Both the position numbers and the translations under genes were made by a program. This document shows positions 7,648-15,199 of a DNA stretch of 37,734 nt, piece by piece. The DNA comes from an uncultured Lachnospiraceae bacterium. GTDB taxonomy: Bacteria; Bacillota; Clostridia; Lachnospirales; Lachnospiraceae. The notes beneath the pieces are model-generated. The model saw only the letters and a program-made list of their open reading frames with translations. It had not been told where the DNA came from and ran no database searches. The stretch is from the NCBI GenBank assembly GCA_947574135.1, contig CANPIM010000034.1, positions 1 through 37,734 of the forward strand, written 5' to 3'. Within the stretch, counting starts at the first letter, position 1. The number at the start of each line of letters is the position of its first letter.

Positions 7648-8556
7648 TCATTTTTTCACTAACGCCTCCTCTAGTTTCGCAAAATCATAATCCCTTTGGT
7701 GGAAATTGTGAAAAGCATTTTTTCTCGGTTTTGCATCATTTGCCGGTGTAGGTGCCTTGTATTTCCTTGGAAGATATTTTTCAAAAACCATATCTTTCAA
7801 GAAATTCTCTGCGTTTTTGATATACCTTTCCGGAGTTTCCAAGAGTCTGCAAGCCTTCGCATAATTTTTAGCACAGCACACAAGCTCGTCCTCCGAAATA
7901 TTTCCGATCAACAGCAAATCGCAATATGCTATCTCGGTTAGGTGCCGGTTACAGTCTTTCGGATAGGCAGAGATAAACTCCTCAAGCCTCCCCAGACACA
8001 CTCTCTGTTTTACTTTACTTTTCTTTACTTTACTTTCCTTTATAGCCGGATAATTGGTATTTCCTTCTTGGTAATTCGCTTTTCCTGTCCGGTAATCAGT
8101 ATTCCTTTCCGATAAATCCTTGTTTAAGGGTAACTTTATTAAACCTTTGCATTCCTCATCCTGCAAAAGCCAGTAATCGGAAATCACGACACGCACGTCC
8201 CGCGTCTTAACGACCTCCCAATATCTCCTTTGGATACCTCTACTGGTTAAGACCCCCCACCTATCAAACAGCCCTTTATCAAAAAGACCAATCTGTAAGC
8301 AGTAGCCCACTGTCTCCCGGACAGTACCGGAACCAATGCCGCCACCCATCTTCCTTGACGTGGATGCACAATCGTCATAGCCCCATCGGTAGAAATATCC
8401 GTCACCGCCATAAGCCCGCTGGCACAGGTAAAAATAGATTCCAAATCCGCACCACCCGCATGCATCCAGCAGCTTATCCATCTTTGTGTCATTATCGAAA
8501 ATATTTACTGACCACCCGGCATAATCAATCCCTTTTTTGGGTGGCCTGCCTGCCAT
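7648..8556 (-). CDS. DUF4373-type phage replication initiation protein
   Basis: 302 aa from ATG 8556 behind AAGGTGGTGG. The N-terminal domain (GIDYAGWSVNIFDNDTKMDKLLDACGWCGFGIYFYLCQRAYGGDGYFYRW, cut here only for length) is the Lin1244/Lin1753-like domain seen in replication initiators of Firmicutes phages, containing a winged-helix-like DNA-binding region. A Lys-rich linker follows (KESKVKKSKVKQRV), and a C-terminal helical domain (YIKNAENFLKDMVFEKYLP) of the type that recruits the host helicase. The gene lies next to ssb. The phage origin may lie within or near this gene, but I see no iteron cluster that I can defend. Confidence 0.8.
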   Translation of the reverse strand: MAGRPPKKGIDYAGWSVNIFDNDTKMDKLLDACGWCGFGIYFYLCQRAYGGDGYFYRWGYDDCASTSRKMGGGIGSGTVRETVGYCLQIGLFDKGLFDRWGVLTSRGIQRRYWEVVKTRDVRVVISDYWLLQDEECKGLIKLPLNKDLSERNTDYRTGKANYQEGNTNYPAIKESKVKKSKVKQRVCLGRLEEFISAYPKDCNRHLTEIAYCDLLLIGNISEDELVCCAKNYAKACRLLETPERYIKNAENFLKDMVFEKYLPRKYKAPTPANDAKPRKNAFHNFHQRDYDFAKLEEALVKK

Positions 8557-8567
8557 AATCCACCACC

Positions 8568-9011
8568 TTAGTTAAAAGGAAGCTCTTCGTCAATGCCATC
8601 CGGAATGCTCATAAACCCGTCCGCATCCGGAATCGGCTGTCCTGCATCCGCTCCCGGCCCCGAAGCATTCCCGGCCCTGGAATCTGTCTCTCGCTTACTG
8701 TCTGCAAACTCCTGCTCCTCCACCATCACATCCGTGGTGTAAACCTTGTGGCCGTCCCGATTGGTATAGCTGCCGGTCTGAAGCCGGCCGGATACCGTCA
8801 CTCTCATCCCCTGGCGGAAATACTTCTCAATAAATTCCGCGCCCTTCCCAAAGGCTACACAGCTGATAAAGTCCGCGTTCTGCTCCCCGTCCCGCTTAAA
8901 TTTGCGGTCTACCGCCAGGGTAAACCGGGCCACAGCCATGGAGGATTCCCCCTGGGTATAGCGGACATCCGGATCCCTGGTCAGGCGCCCCATCAAAACC
9001 ACCTTATTCAT
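8568..9011 (-). CDS. ssb: Single-stranded DNA-binding protein
   Basis: 147 aa from ATG 9011 behind AAAGGATGGAGT. A typical OB-fold opening MNKVVLMGRLTRDPDVRYTQ, then VARFTLAVDR, DFISCVAFGKGAEFIEKYFRQGMRVTVSGRLQTGSYTN, and the flexible linker ending in the acidic protein-recruiting tip DGIDEELPFN. It coats single-stranded DNA during phage replication and recombination. The neighbours (recombination genes upstream in transcription, replication initiator downstream) agree with this role. Confidence 0.96.
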   Translation of the reverse strand: MNKVVLMGRLTRDPDVRYTQGESSMAVARFTLAVDRKFKRDGEQNADFISCVAFGKGAEFIEKYFRQGMRVTVSGRLQTGSYTNRDGHKVYTTDVMVEEQEFADSKRETDSRAGNASGPGADAGQPIPDADGFMSIPDGIDEELPFN

Positions 9012-9060
9012 ACTCCATCCTTTCTGCGGCCCACCAAAAGGCAGGCCGCCACATAAAAAC

Positions 9061-9777
9061 TTATGAAATCACGGTAAACTGCGGGAACTCTGCAAGCTCA
9101 TACTGCAAATACTCCTTGATGCTACTCATGGCCACATTTCGCCAGGCCCCGCCGTCCGCCTCGAAGATGGCACACTCCACGCCACTTCTCTCATCCTGGC
9201 GCATACGGAAGATAAAAGAGCTCTCCGGCTGTGCCACCTCCACAAATGTCCGGAAGGGCCGCAGCTTCACCGGGTTGGGCACAACCGCCTCCCCCTTGGA
9301 TGCAATACCTGTTCGGATCGTGGCCTTCTGGGTTACGCCATCATCCCCATACTGGGTCACGGAGCCATTTTCCACCGTACCCGCAAATTTCAGCAACAGC
9401 TCCCTGTCATCATTGGACATAAACTGGGACTGGAGGGCAATCAAAAAGCTCTCGTGGTCCAGATACCGGCCATACCGGAATTCAGGCACCTGTGCATGGA
9501 CCTCCACCAGATACTCCCGCACACGGTCCAAATCCAACATGGAATACAGATACACGCAGTCCGGCCCTTTTACATGGACAATCATCTTATCATCCATAGT
9601 GTCGATCCTTGCTTTTATGTACTCCACCAGACTTGTCAACGTGGTCATCTCAATGGCCTGCGCCTTCGGGTTATGGCAGATTCGCTCCAGCTCCTTATCG
9701 CAATAAGTCTCCCCATTGATTTCCAGCACCTCTGGTGCCTTCATCCCTACGATATACTCCAATGCCTTTTTAATCAT
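9061..9777 (-). CDS. Phage protein, DUF2303-like
   Basis: 238 aa from ATG 9777 behind AGGAGGAAAGATTAT. The C-terminal half shows YGDDGVTQKATIRTGIASKG, then PNPVKLRPFRTFVEV and QPESSFIFRMRQ, a pattern I associate with the YfdQ/DUF2303 group of phage proteins found close to recombination and SSB genes. The match is from memory and moderate. The N-terminal half is mixed alpha/beta with no catalytic motif. It is probably an early-region DNA-metabolism accessory. Confidence 0.65.
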   Translation of the reverse strand: MIKKALEYIVGMKAPEVLEINGETYCDKELERICHNPKAQAIEMTTLTSLVEYIKARIDTMDDKMIVHVKGPDCVYLYSMLDLDRVREYLVEVHAQVPEFRYGRYLDHESFLIALQSQFMSNDDRELLLKFAGTVENGSVTQYGDDGVTQKATIRTGIASKGEAVVPNPVKLRPFRTFVEVAQPESSFIFRMRQDERSGVECAIFEADGGAWRNVAMSSIKEYLQYELAEFPQFTVIS

Positions 9778-9791
9778 ATAATCTTTCCTCC

Positions 9792-10223
9792 TTATGCCTG
9801 TTTCTGTCTAAAATTCAGAACCTGGGGGTCCTCCATGACTTCCCCGGTCGCAGTATCCACAGCTTTCCCGTCCACGCTGGCCATTGGTGCCTCCTGCTGA
9901 CCCTGATAATCCTCCAAGCTCATCTGGCCACGGCACTGGCTCCCGTACTCCTCTGCGAACACTTCACCCGTCTTGAGATCCTTCCCTATGGCCATCCGGG
10001 TACTGACGGGCTTCACCGGCGCAAGTTTGGGGACAACGGATACATTCACGGTAGAATCGTCCCGATCCTCGTTCTGCTCAAAAGTCACCTCCACGGTAAT
10101 CTTTCGCTTATTCTTCCAAGGGGTATTGGGGTCCATAAGATTAGCCAGGACCTTTCCCATCGCATCGTCAAACTTCTCCTGCAGCGCCCCCCCTGCAAAG
10201 GTTTCCAAATTTACACTACTCAT
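9792..10223 (-). CDS. Phage protein usually labelled replication terminator protein
   Basis: 143 aa from ATG 10223 behind AGAGAGG. The signature VNLETFAGGALQEKFDDAM, then NLMDPNTPWKNKRKITVEVTF and ERDDSTVNVSV, is a well-conserved small protein in Lachnospiraceae and other Clostridia phages. Databases often call it replication terminator protein, without experimental support that I know of. The C-terminal 60 residues are low-complexity and Gln/Asp-rich. It lies between the HNH gene and the DUF2303-like gene in the same operon. Confidence 0.7.
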   Translation of the reverse strand: MSSVNLETFAGGALQEKFDDAMGKVLANLMDPNTPWKNKRKITVEVTFEQNEDRDDSTVNVSVVPKLAPVKPVSTRMAIGKDLKTGEVFAEEYGSQCRGQMSLEDYQGQQEAPMASVDGKAVDTATGEVMEDPQVLNFRQKQA

Positions 10224-10294
10224 AAAACAACCTCTCTAAAAAGATAATCAACAGCTCCATTTAGGCCCTGTGCACGGAGCCCAATCTATATGAA

Positions 10295-10308
10295 TTTGAC
10301 CGGTCAAA
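10295..10308. promoter_or_regulatory. Perfect 14-bp palindrome in the 106-bp gap of the early operon
   Basis: TTTGACCGGTCAAA is a perfect palindrome in the only sizeable gap of the replication-recombination operon (10224-10329). A shorter palindrome GTGCAC lies 20 bp away. This is the form of a dimeric repressor or activator site. No promoter with both boxes is convincing around it. Confidence 0.35.
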
Positions 10309-10329
10309 ATTTTCCTATCCCTTTCTCTA

Positions 10330-10626
10330 TCACAAATAATTCTTCCCATATCGCCGCAGAAACGCCTCCCTGGGACCATAGGTAGCCTCCCAGGCCATCT
10401 GTGCCTCTGCCTTCAAAAACTCCGCCGTCCGGGCGTTCTGGTGGGCCGCTCCCGGGCCATTCCGATGGCACCGGTTCCCGCAAATATAGACCTTAAGGCC
10501 GTCCTCCTCGGAAAGGTGTCGGTTCGGCCCGCCAAAGCAGTGATGCTCCTCCAGGGGATCCCCCTGCCCGTTGCGGCCGCAAAGGAAACAGCGGGTCCTA
10601 TCCTTTTGCATGATGCTTTTTCTCAT
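10330..10626 (-). CDS. Small HNH-like zinc-binding phage protein
   Basis: 98 aa from ATG 10626, inside the end of the preceding gene (29-bp overlap). The motifs CFLCGRNGQGDPLEEHHCFGG and YICGNRCHRNGPGAAHQN give two zinc-binding pairs and an EHH centre as in HNH nucleases of phage origin. HNH proteins nick or cut DNA in packaging, recombination or homing. The place behind the NinB-like gene mirrors the recombination block of other Firmicutes phages. Whether it is catalytically active cannot be judged. Confidence 0.7.
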   Translation of the reverse strand: MRKSIMQKDRTRCFLCGRNGQGDPLEEHHCFGGPNRHLSEEDGLKVYICGNRCHRNGPGAAHQNARTAEFLKAEAQMAWEATYGPREAFLRRYGKNYL

Positions 10627-11149
10627 ACGCCATCATCATCCTTTCAAGCTCTGCTGGTGTCATAGTCTCAATCCCCAGCCCCTTGGCCTCCTGCACAATG
10701 CAGTCAATGAAATATCCCATCTCCCGGGTGTCATATTCACTGGAGCCCCGGATAACCAGGTAATGGCTGAACACCTTTCCGCCCACGTGGCCATCCCCTA
10801 TGTATTTCACATGCAAACCAAACTCAGCCGGATCTATCTCTTTGAGCACCGTCAATTTCCTGCCAGCCCCATCCTCTGAGACATAAGGAAATCCATAATC
10901 CCGCAGCAGAGATTCATAAACCGAATCCTTATCTGTGTGCAGCGCCTCTGCAATCTTCGAGATAAGCACCCAGGCATAGGCGTTGGCATCCAAGGACCTC
11001 TTTTCCCGATACTGCTTCAGCTCCACAGACAAAATCTTGTCCTGCAGCCGTTCTATATCCTCCGCCCGGGCCTCCAGCCTAAGCGTTACCTCTGGCTGCT
11101 TCGTTTTCCAATCCAGGCTGAGATTCTTCAAAAACCCCCGGCAGACCAT
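10598..11149 (-). CDS. NinB-like recombination protein
   Basis: 183 aa from ATG 11149 (a GTG lies one codon earlier) behind GAGGTGATGA. The segment EKRSLDANAYAWVLISKIAEALHTDKDSVYESLLRDYG is the conserved core of a Firmicutes phage family grouped with NinB/Orf recombination mediators, which help load recombinases on SSB-coated DNA. The rest holds the conserved FSHYLVIRGSSEYDTREMGYFIDCIVQEAK helix region. It is located directly after the Rad52-like annealing protein. Confidence 0.7.
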   Translation of the reverse strand: MVCRGFLKNLSLDWKTKQPEVTLRLEARAEDIERLQDKILSVELKQYREKRSLDANAYAWVLISKIAEALHTDKDSVYESLLRDYGFPYVSEDGAGRKLTVLKEIDPAEFGLHVKYIGDGHVGGKVFSHYLVIRGSSEYDTREMGYFIDCIVQEAKGLGIETMTPAELERMMMAYEKKHHAKG

Positions 11150-11183
11150 CACTCATCACCTCATCCCATACCCTTATGCCACG

Positions 11184-11828
11184 TCAGGATTCCTTCTTTA
11201 TCAGGCCTCTTTTCATTTTTGATATGCAGTCCTTAATCTGTAACTTTGTCAATGACTCAACTGCATCAACCTTATAAGTTTTTAGGACAGAATTCCAACC
11301 GTATTCTGTTCCGGAAAGCATCCTGGAAAGCTCCTCCAGCAAAGCCTTTCTCTCTTCATCGTCCTTCTGGCTCTGCGCTGGCTTCTCATTTCCTTCATCC
11401 TTCCCATACTTGGATCCATCCTTCTTCCAGTAGACATCTGCCCCAATTCCCAGCTGCTTACAGGCAACCGAAATGGCATCTGTGGTGGCCATCTTATAGC
11501 ATTCATCCGATACATACGGAGCCCCTTTTTGTATCTCCACAAACATGCTCCCGCCGGTTCCCTGAATTGGCATGGACCACTCTCCATCCACCTTCACATA
11601 AAGCTCAATTTTTACAAAGGCGGCAATGGAGTTCCCATATGCTTCCAGCCATTCCCGAACAGATTTGTAATACCAACCGATCCCGCAGGGCCCGAACAGC
11701 TCTGTAAGCTTTTTTATCCTCCAAACAGGATTGATGTCTGTTTTCCCACTTAGCCGGCCTCCTCGTATTTCCTTTTTCGCTTCCTCTGGCACTGCCCGGC
11801 CCTGGTTGTAATAATAGAGGTTATCCAT
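11184..11828 (-). CDS. Rad52-like single-strand annealing protein
   Basis: 214 aa from ATG 11828, overlapping the previous stop as TAATG. Conserved features of the phage Rad52/Rad22-like group: NPVWRIKKLTELFGPCGIGW, FVKIELYVKVDGEW, GGSMFVEI and the helix DECYKMATTDAISVACKQLGIGADVYW. These proteins form rings that anneal complementary single strands during phage recombination. The C-terminal third is a charged linker and small helical domain. Its partners DUF1351, NinB-like, HNH and SSB surround it. The subfamily call is from motif memory. Confidence 0.7.
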   Translation of the reverse strand: MDNLYYYNQGRAVPEEAKKEIRGGRLSGKTDINPVWRIKKLTELFGPCGIGWYYKSVREWLEAYGNSIAAFVKIELYVKVDGEWSMPIQGTGGSMFVEIQKGAPYVSDECYKMATTDAISVACKQLGIGADVYWKKDGSKYGKDEGNEKPAQSQKDDEERKALLEELSRMLSGTEYGWNSVLKTYKVDAVESLTKLQIKDCISKMKRGLIKKES

Positions 11829-12802
11829 TATATCAACACCTCCCACTCAATCCCTACGCTGTCCATAAACATTTCCAGATTTTTCCTTTCACTGGAGGAA
11901 GCAAAGACATTGTAAGGATAAAGACTCCTTTCCGCCTCTTCTCCGGCATTTGGAATAAAACTGTCAATGACTTCCTGCGCAGCCTCCGCTTTCGCTTGCT
12001 CCACAGCGGCAACCTTTTCCTCTTCGGCCTGTCTCAAGGCCTCCGCCTTTTCAAGCTCCGCTTGCCGGACGGCTGCTTCCTGGGCCTCCCTGGCCCTCTG
12101 CTCCTCCTGAATCCTCTCACGCTCCGCCCGGCGAATCCTTTCCTCCTCTTCCTGGCGTATCCGCTCCTGCTCCCTCTTAAGGATCTCCTGTTTCTGCCTC
12201 TCGTAAGAATTTATGTAAGATACAGCCTCGGTAAGGTCCAGGCTTGTCTTATAAAGAGACAAAGCCTTGGGAACCGCCTCAGAATCCATCTCCTGAATCA
12301 TGGCAATGTCTTTCCTGGTTTTCTCTGCGATCTCCGAAATATCCTTCCGGATACTCTTCTCACTTGCGGTAGCGTTTTCCCATCTCTTGTCATAAATGCG
12401 ATTGAAGGAAATGTAATCCTCCAACTCTTCCGAAACCAACTCACCATAAACCTGGCTGATCAACTGGCGCTTTCTCTCTATCCGCATCTCCTCAAATGCC
12501 TGAACCTGGCCATGAATCAGGTTGATTGGCTCATCATACAGGGAAATCAGTTCCTTCGCCTGGGTCTCAAAGGCTTCCCAAGGCTCCATGTATTTCTTCT
12601 TTTCTTCCCGCAGGTTGTCCTGCAGTGTTTTTTTCTGGGCCCGGAGGCTGGCCACATGCTTTTTCGCATAGGTCTTGCTATCCTCCGTAAACACAGCGCC
12701 TCTGTACTCAGAAAGGATGTCCTGTATCGCCTGCTCCACCTGTTCAAAATTGCAGGATATCTTTGCTCTTTCCTGCGTGATAACCGCCGTTACTTCCTTC
12801 AT
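11828..12802 (-). CDS. DUF1351 phage protein, long coiled coil
   Basis: 324 aa from ATG 12802, overlapping the upstream stop by four bases. The N-terminal two thirds (VTAVITQERAKISCNFEQVEQ; KKTLQDNLREEKKKYMEPWEAFETQAKELI; ISFNRIYDKRWEN) match the DUF1351 family, almost always found next to a phage annealing protein or nuclease. Residues about 220-290 are an extended Glu/Arg/Gln coiled coil. The C-terminus ASSSERKNLEMFMDSVGIEWEVL is the small conserved end. A role in recombination is inferred from position. Confidence 0.8.
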   Translation of the reverse strand: MKEVTAVITQERAKISCNFEQVEQAIQDILSEYRGAVFTEDSKTYAKKHVASLRAQKKTLQDNLREEKKKYMEPWEAFETQAKELISLYDEPINLIHGQVQAFEEMRIERKRQLISQVYGELVSEELEDYISFNRIYDKRWENATASEKSIRKDISEIAEKTRKDIAMIQEMDSEAVPKALSLYKTSLDLTEAVSYINSYERQKQEILKREQERIRQEEEERIRRAERERIQEEQRAREAQEAAVRQAELEKAEALRQAEEEKVAAVEQAKAEAAQEVIDSFIPNAGEEAERSLYPYNVFASSSERKNLEMFMDSVGIEWEVLI

Positions 12803-12966
12803 CTCATATCCTCCACATGTTCCAATCTTTCCGGAAACTCCGCAGTTAAAAAATCCTCCAAAGCTCCAACCGGTCTCCTCCTCTGTTCTGCCAAACACTC
12901 CTCACACATCCGTCCCTCCCCCGGATCCAGAAAGCATCCACAGACCTCACAGCGATATTCATACAC
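12799..12966 (-). CDS. Small zinc-ribbon-like phage protein (GTG start)
   Basis: 55 aa from GTG 12966, eight bases inside the preceding gene, with AGGAGGAAAAGGTCC upstream, which decides this start. It carries two Cys pairs, CEVCGC and CEEC, eleven residues apart, forming a probable single zinc site. No further homology is recognised. The stop overlaps the DUF1351 start, so it is tightly coupled in the operon. Confidence 0.6.
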   Translation of the reverse strand: MYEYRCEVCGCFLDPGEGRMCEECLAEQRRRPVGALEDFLTAEFPERLEHVEDMR

Positions 12967-13198
12967 GGACCTTTTCCTCCTGCTCCGGATACTCCTCCAG
13001 GGCCGGCTTGGGATCCTCCAAACCCTCATAGATATCTTCAGCTGAAATCCGCTCCTGCTTCTTCGCCTCTCCCGAATAGGCGCCGGCCAAAAATCCGGCA
13101 GCTGCAAGGAGCAAAATGCCAACCAACACAACCGGAATACAATCTGATGCCATCAGGAAAAAGCCAATACACATCAAAAAACCTTCCTTCACTTCCAT
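12959..13198 (-). CDS. Small single-pass membrane protein of the phage early region
   Basis: 79 aa if started at 13198 (AGGAGGA is only two bases away); an internal ATG at 13177 with AAGGAAGG is an alternative. A long hydrophobic stretch (FFLMASDCIPVVLVGILLLAAAGFLAGAY) is followed by an acidic tail EDIYEGLEDPKPALEEYPEQ. Not recognised. Early-region membrane peptides of this kind may act in exclusion or host takeover, without direct evidence here. Confidence 0.55.
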   Translation of the reverse strand: MEVKEGFLMCIGFFLMASDCIPVVLVGILLLAAAGFLAGAYSGEAKKQERISAEDIYEGLEDPKPALEEYPEQEEKVRV

Positions 13199-13251
13199 TC
13201 CTCCTCTCTTGAAACAATGCTTGTCCTCTCCGAACCTGCTTTTTGCAGGTC

Positions 13252-13404
13252 CTATGCCGCCTCATGGAAACCGCCGGCCTTGGCAGCCTCCCGGTTCAGG
13301 CATTCACTAATTTTTTCCATCTCTTCCTTTGACAAATCATCCCAGCGCCTGTACTCCGTCTCATGTTCTGCCCGGATATACAGCTGGCCTGTGATTTTCT
13401 GCAA
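13252..13404 (-). CDS. Small early phage protein, probable TTG start
   Basis: About 50 aa (QKITGQLYIRAEHETEYRRW...MEKISECLNREAAKAGGF). The best ribosome site is GGGGGTGA at 13416-13409, which points to the TTG at 13404 (or 13407); the upstream ATG at 13425 has no ribosome site and longer starts run into the tRNA gene. Helical and charged, not recognised. First gene after the tRNA-Met in the early operon. Confidence 0.5.
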   Translation of the reverse strand: MQKITGQLYIRAEHETEYRRWDDLSKEEMEKISECLNREAAKAGGFHEAA

Positions 13405-13470
13405 CAAATCACCCCCTACATACATTTTATGATTGTCTGGTTGTACATCTTTACAGTTGCGCATCTGTAC

Positions 13471-13542
13471 TGGAGCCATAGGGGATCGAACCCCAGGCCT
13501 TCCGCTTATGAGGCGGCTGCTCTGCCACTGAGCTATGGCTCC
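13471..13542 (-). tRNA. tRNA-Met (CAU), phage-borne
   Basis: Full cloverleaf on the minus strand: acceptor GGAGCCA/TGGCTCC, D arm GCTC/GAGC, anticodon arm with loop CTCATAA giving CAT, T arm TGGGG-TTCGATC-CCCTA. CCA is not encoded. It sits within the minus early operon between the convergent small-gene modules and the first recombination genes. A CAU anticodon can also be read as Ile if modified to lysidine; the body does not settle it. Confidence 0.88.
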
Positions 13543-13607
13543 CGGGCCCCGGAGGGCCTTCTATCATTCTTTTCTACCTATACACGCTTTCACTTCCTTC
13601 CACTCTG

Positions 13608-13616
13608 TGATATTCT
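13608..13616 (+). promoter_or_regulatory. Extended -10 promoter P1 of the first plus-strand small gene
   Basis: TGATATTCT (TGn plus TATTCT, -10 at 13611-13616). The first base of a GAAGAAAG leader element lies 32 bases after the -10 has ended. The same layout recurs at 14356-14404 and 14948-14994. Confidence 0.5.
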
Positions 13617-13662
13617 TTTTGTACAGGCTGTTGCCGCAACCAAGTACAGAAGAAAGGAGAAA

Positions 13663-13899
13663 ATGCTTATGAGACGTTACAACTCGCCATTCAACGGAAA
13701 CCGCTATGTACTGAATAAAGAAACCGGTGAAATTCACGATCTTGATAATGAAACAGATTCTTGTCATATTGATGAAATGAATCCTAACAATGTAGTGAAT
13801 TGCATCAGTTATGAGGACGCTTTAATACGTGCCATAGCTTTTAAGTGTCCGAATCCCAATGGTTGTTACTACTGCCTACCGGAGCATAACCAGGAATAA
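13663..13899 (+). CDS. Small Cys-rich lysogenic protein, module 1
   Basis: 78 aa from ATG 13663 (a second in-frame ATG at 13669 has equal claim) behind AGAAAGGAG. Opening MLMRRYNSPFNGNRYVLNKE, closing with a tight cysteine and histidine cluster CPNPNGCYYCLPEH that could bind a metal. Not recognised. It is transcribed against the early operon from its own extended -10 promoter, so it would be expressed in the lysogen. Its last 59 bp overlap the 3' end of the opposing gene at 13841-14314. Confidence 0.6.
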   Translation: MLMRRYNSPFNGNRYVLNKETGEIHDLDNETDSCHIDEMNPNNVVNCISYEDALIRAIAFKCPNPNGCYYCLPEHNQE

Positions 13900-14314
13900 G
13901 AGATATGGCGCCAGTATTCATAAGATGTAGTGCTGGCGCTATTTCTTTCGGAAATCTTTCTAACAGCCGGGCCTTGAATCCATCTTCAGTTTTTTCGGTC
14001 TGACACATGGAAAATATAGTTCCTGCAAACAAGTCCAGCTGCATTTGTTTTACAGCTTCAAACCAAGTAAAATCATTGGGCTGTGAATCTTCCACCGAAT
14101 CCCACCCTTGCAAAATGCATCCCACCAAATAAAGGAATTTCCTCAAATCATTGGTATTGTCGGGCATCCTATCATCTAATGCATACAGAAGATGCGGGAC
14201 CCTTCCCTTTGTGCTGTCAAAACTGATGTACTTCAAATTTTCTGCACATAGCCGTCCATCAATATATGCACAGGTATCGTTGTCTACACAAACGATGATT
14301 GTTGTCTTATGCAC
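13841..14314 (-). CDS. Early phage protein of unknown function, convergent partner 1
   Basis: 157 aa from GTG 14314; GGGGTGAG six bases upstream decides this start over the ATG at 14410, which lacks a ribosome site. The sequence (TTIIVCVDNDTCAYIDGRLCAENLKY; LDLFAGTIFSMCQTEK; LLERFPKEIAPALHLM) suggests an alpha/beta fold; no family recognised. It ends inside the plus-strand module 1 gene. As part of the early operon it is expected to be off in the lysogen. Confidence 0.5.
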   Translation of the reverse strand: MHKTTIIVCVDNDTCAYIDGRLCAENLKYISFDSTKGRVPHLLYALDDRMPDNTNDLRKFLYLVGCILQGWDSVEDSQPNDFTWFEAVKQMQLDLFAGTIFSMCQTEKTEDGFKARLLERFPKEIAPALHLMNTGAISLIPGYAPVGSSNNHWDSDT

Positions 14315-14355
14315 CTTCTTCTCACCCCTTTCCGCTGGATTTTCTTTCCACGATC

Positions 14356-14364
14356 TGCTATAAT
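14356..14364 (+). promoter_or_regulatory. Extended -10 promoter P2 of the second plus-strand small gene
   Basis: TGCTATAAT, a perfect extended -10 (hexamer 14359-14364). GAAGAAAG follows after exactly 32 bases, as at P1. A pyrimidine-rich TTTTCTTTCCAC lies just upstream, similar to the tract at P1 and P3. Confidence 0.6.
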
Positions 14365-14415
14365 TCTCCCTATCAGTACTGCCATGCTGAAATATGGAAG
14401 AAAGAAACATACATC

Positions 14416-14688
14416 ATGGATAACCAATTTGAATTTTCCAAATTTGAACCCACTGTAAAAAACGAACAACAACAAGTATATGAAATTGCCAAAGCCAACG
14501 CTGAATACAAAGCCGAACAGGATGCCGCCGTATTTGAAACCCGTGATCTTCTCCGACAAATGCAGGAAGAATCTGCAAAGGAAAGCCGGCTTAATACCAG
14601 GCGATTTGTCATTCAGACTGTTGTGTCCGTAGCTGCTCTAATTGCTGCTCTAATTGCTGCTGTTGCGACTGTAATTCCGTTATTGTGA
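14416..14688 (+). CDS. Tail-anchored small membrane protein, module 2
   Basis: 90 aa from ATG 14416 (MDNQFEFSKFEPTVKNEQ). The N-terminal 60 residues are a charged helix (YEIAKANAEYKAEQDAAVFETRDLLRQMQEE), the C-terminus a single hydrophobic Ala/Val/Ile anchor (FVIQTVVSVAALIAALIAA). This is the layout of membrane-anchored exclusion or signalling peptides; the role is unknown. The ribosome site is weak (AAGAAAG). Its last 80 bp overlap the 3' end of the opposing gene at 14609-14764. Confidence 0.6.
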   Translation: MDNQFEFSKFEPTVKNEQQQVYEIAKANAEYKAEQDAAVFETRDLLRQMQEESAKESRLNTRRFVIQTVVSVAALIAALIAAVATVIPLL

Positions 14689-14764
14689 AATTTGTGATAA
14701 TCTGATTTACAGCTACGCATACAACAGCAATTACCACAGCAATCATTGTTATTGCTGTCCACAC
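14609..14764 (-). CDS. Small membrane protein with Gln-rich tail, convergent partner 2
   Basis: 51 aa from GTG 14764, decided by GGGGGAGGTGA placed just upstream. One membrane segment (AITMIAVVIAVVCVAVNQIIT), then a Gln/Leu coiled-coil tail (ELQSQQQQLEQQLEQLRTQQ). Not recognised; a holin-like or membrane-stress role is conceivable but unsupported. The same ribosome-site block GGAGGTGAGAGTGTGGA also precedes the gene at 15133-15384. Its 3' part is shared with the plus-strand module 2 gene. Confidence 0.5.
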   Translation of the reverse strand: MWTAITMIAVVIAVVCVAVNQIITNFTITELQSQQQQLEQQLEQLRTQQSE

Positions 14765-14947
14765 ACTCTCACCTCCCCCTTTTGGGCTTTTACTTTGTGA
14801 AAAAAATAGTTCTCTGTACTTCTGGCACTCCATTAATTCTTTATCAAAATGTAGGCCCAAAACAGCAGGAGTAATAAAACTATTCCTATTATTTATGTCA
14901 TCCCCTTTTCCCCTGCCTCCGCCCCTATTCCATTTTCTTCCTCTAGG

Positions 14948-14956
14948 TGGTATACT
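14948..14956 (+). promoter_or_regulatory. Extended -10 promoter P3 of the third plus-strand small gene
   Basis: TGGTATACT (hexamer 14951-14956), followed after 30 bases by GAAGAAAG. The leader contains GGCCcCGGCAGGCC, able to form a short hairpin; the P1 leader has GGCtgttGCC at the same place. Confidence 0.6.
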
Positions 14957-15007
14957 CTTCTTACAGGCCCCGGCAGGCCGAGTATTGAAGAAAGGACGAA
15001 AATACAA

Positions 15008-15199
15008 ATGACTTTAGAACAACGCGCTCATGATATCGGAATTGCTTTTGCTACTTGCAAAATGAACTCGCGTGATAATTCCAAGGATGATGAAATGTCC
15101 ATGCAAACACAATTCACAAACTTTATTACAGATTACAATTTCGCAGCATCAGAAATCATATCGGGCAGCGCCGAAATTGCCACCTTATTCAAAGATTGA
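15008..15199 (+). CDS. Small lysogenic protein, module 3
   Basis: 63 aa from ATG 15008 behind GAAAGGACG. Sequence MTLEQRAHDIGIAFATCKMN...TNFITDYNFAASEIISGSAEIATLF: a soluble, probably helical peptide, not recognised. Third member of a row of three plus-strand genes with matching promoters. The last 67 bp overlap the 3' end of the minus-strand gene 15133-15384. Confidence 0.55.
   Translation: MTLEQRAHDIGIAFATCKMNSRDNSKDDEMSMQTQFTNFITDYNFAASEIISGSAEIATLFKD

Noticed and set aside
11996..13045. Long plus-strand frame (349 codons) opposite the DUF1351 gene
   Set aside because: Leu/Pro-rich shadow of a coiled-coil gene; no ribosome site and the opposite strand has the conserved domain.
13471..13542. 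tRNA-Met as attachment site of an element
   Set aside because: No partial repeat of the tRNA end elsewhere in the window and no tyrosine integrase; both recombinases are serine type and target cotJC.
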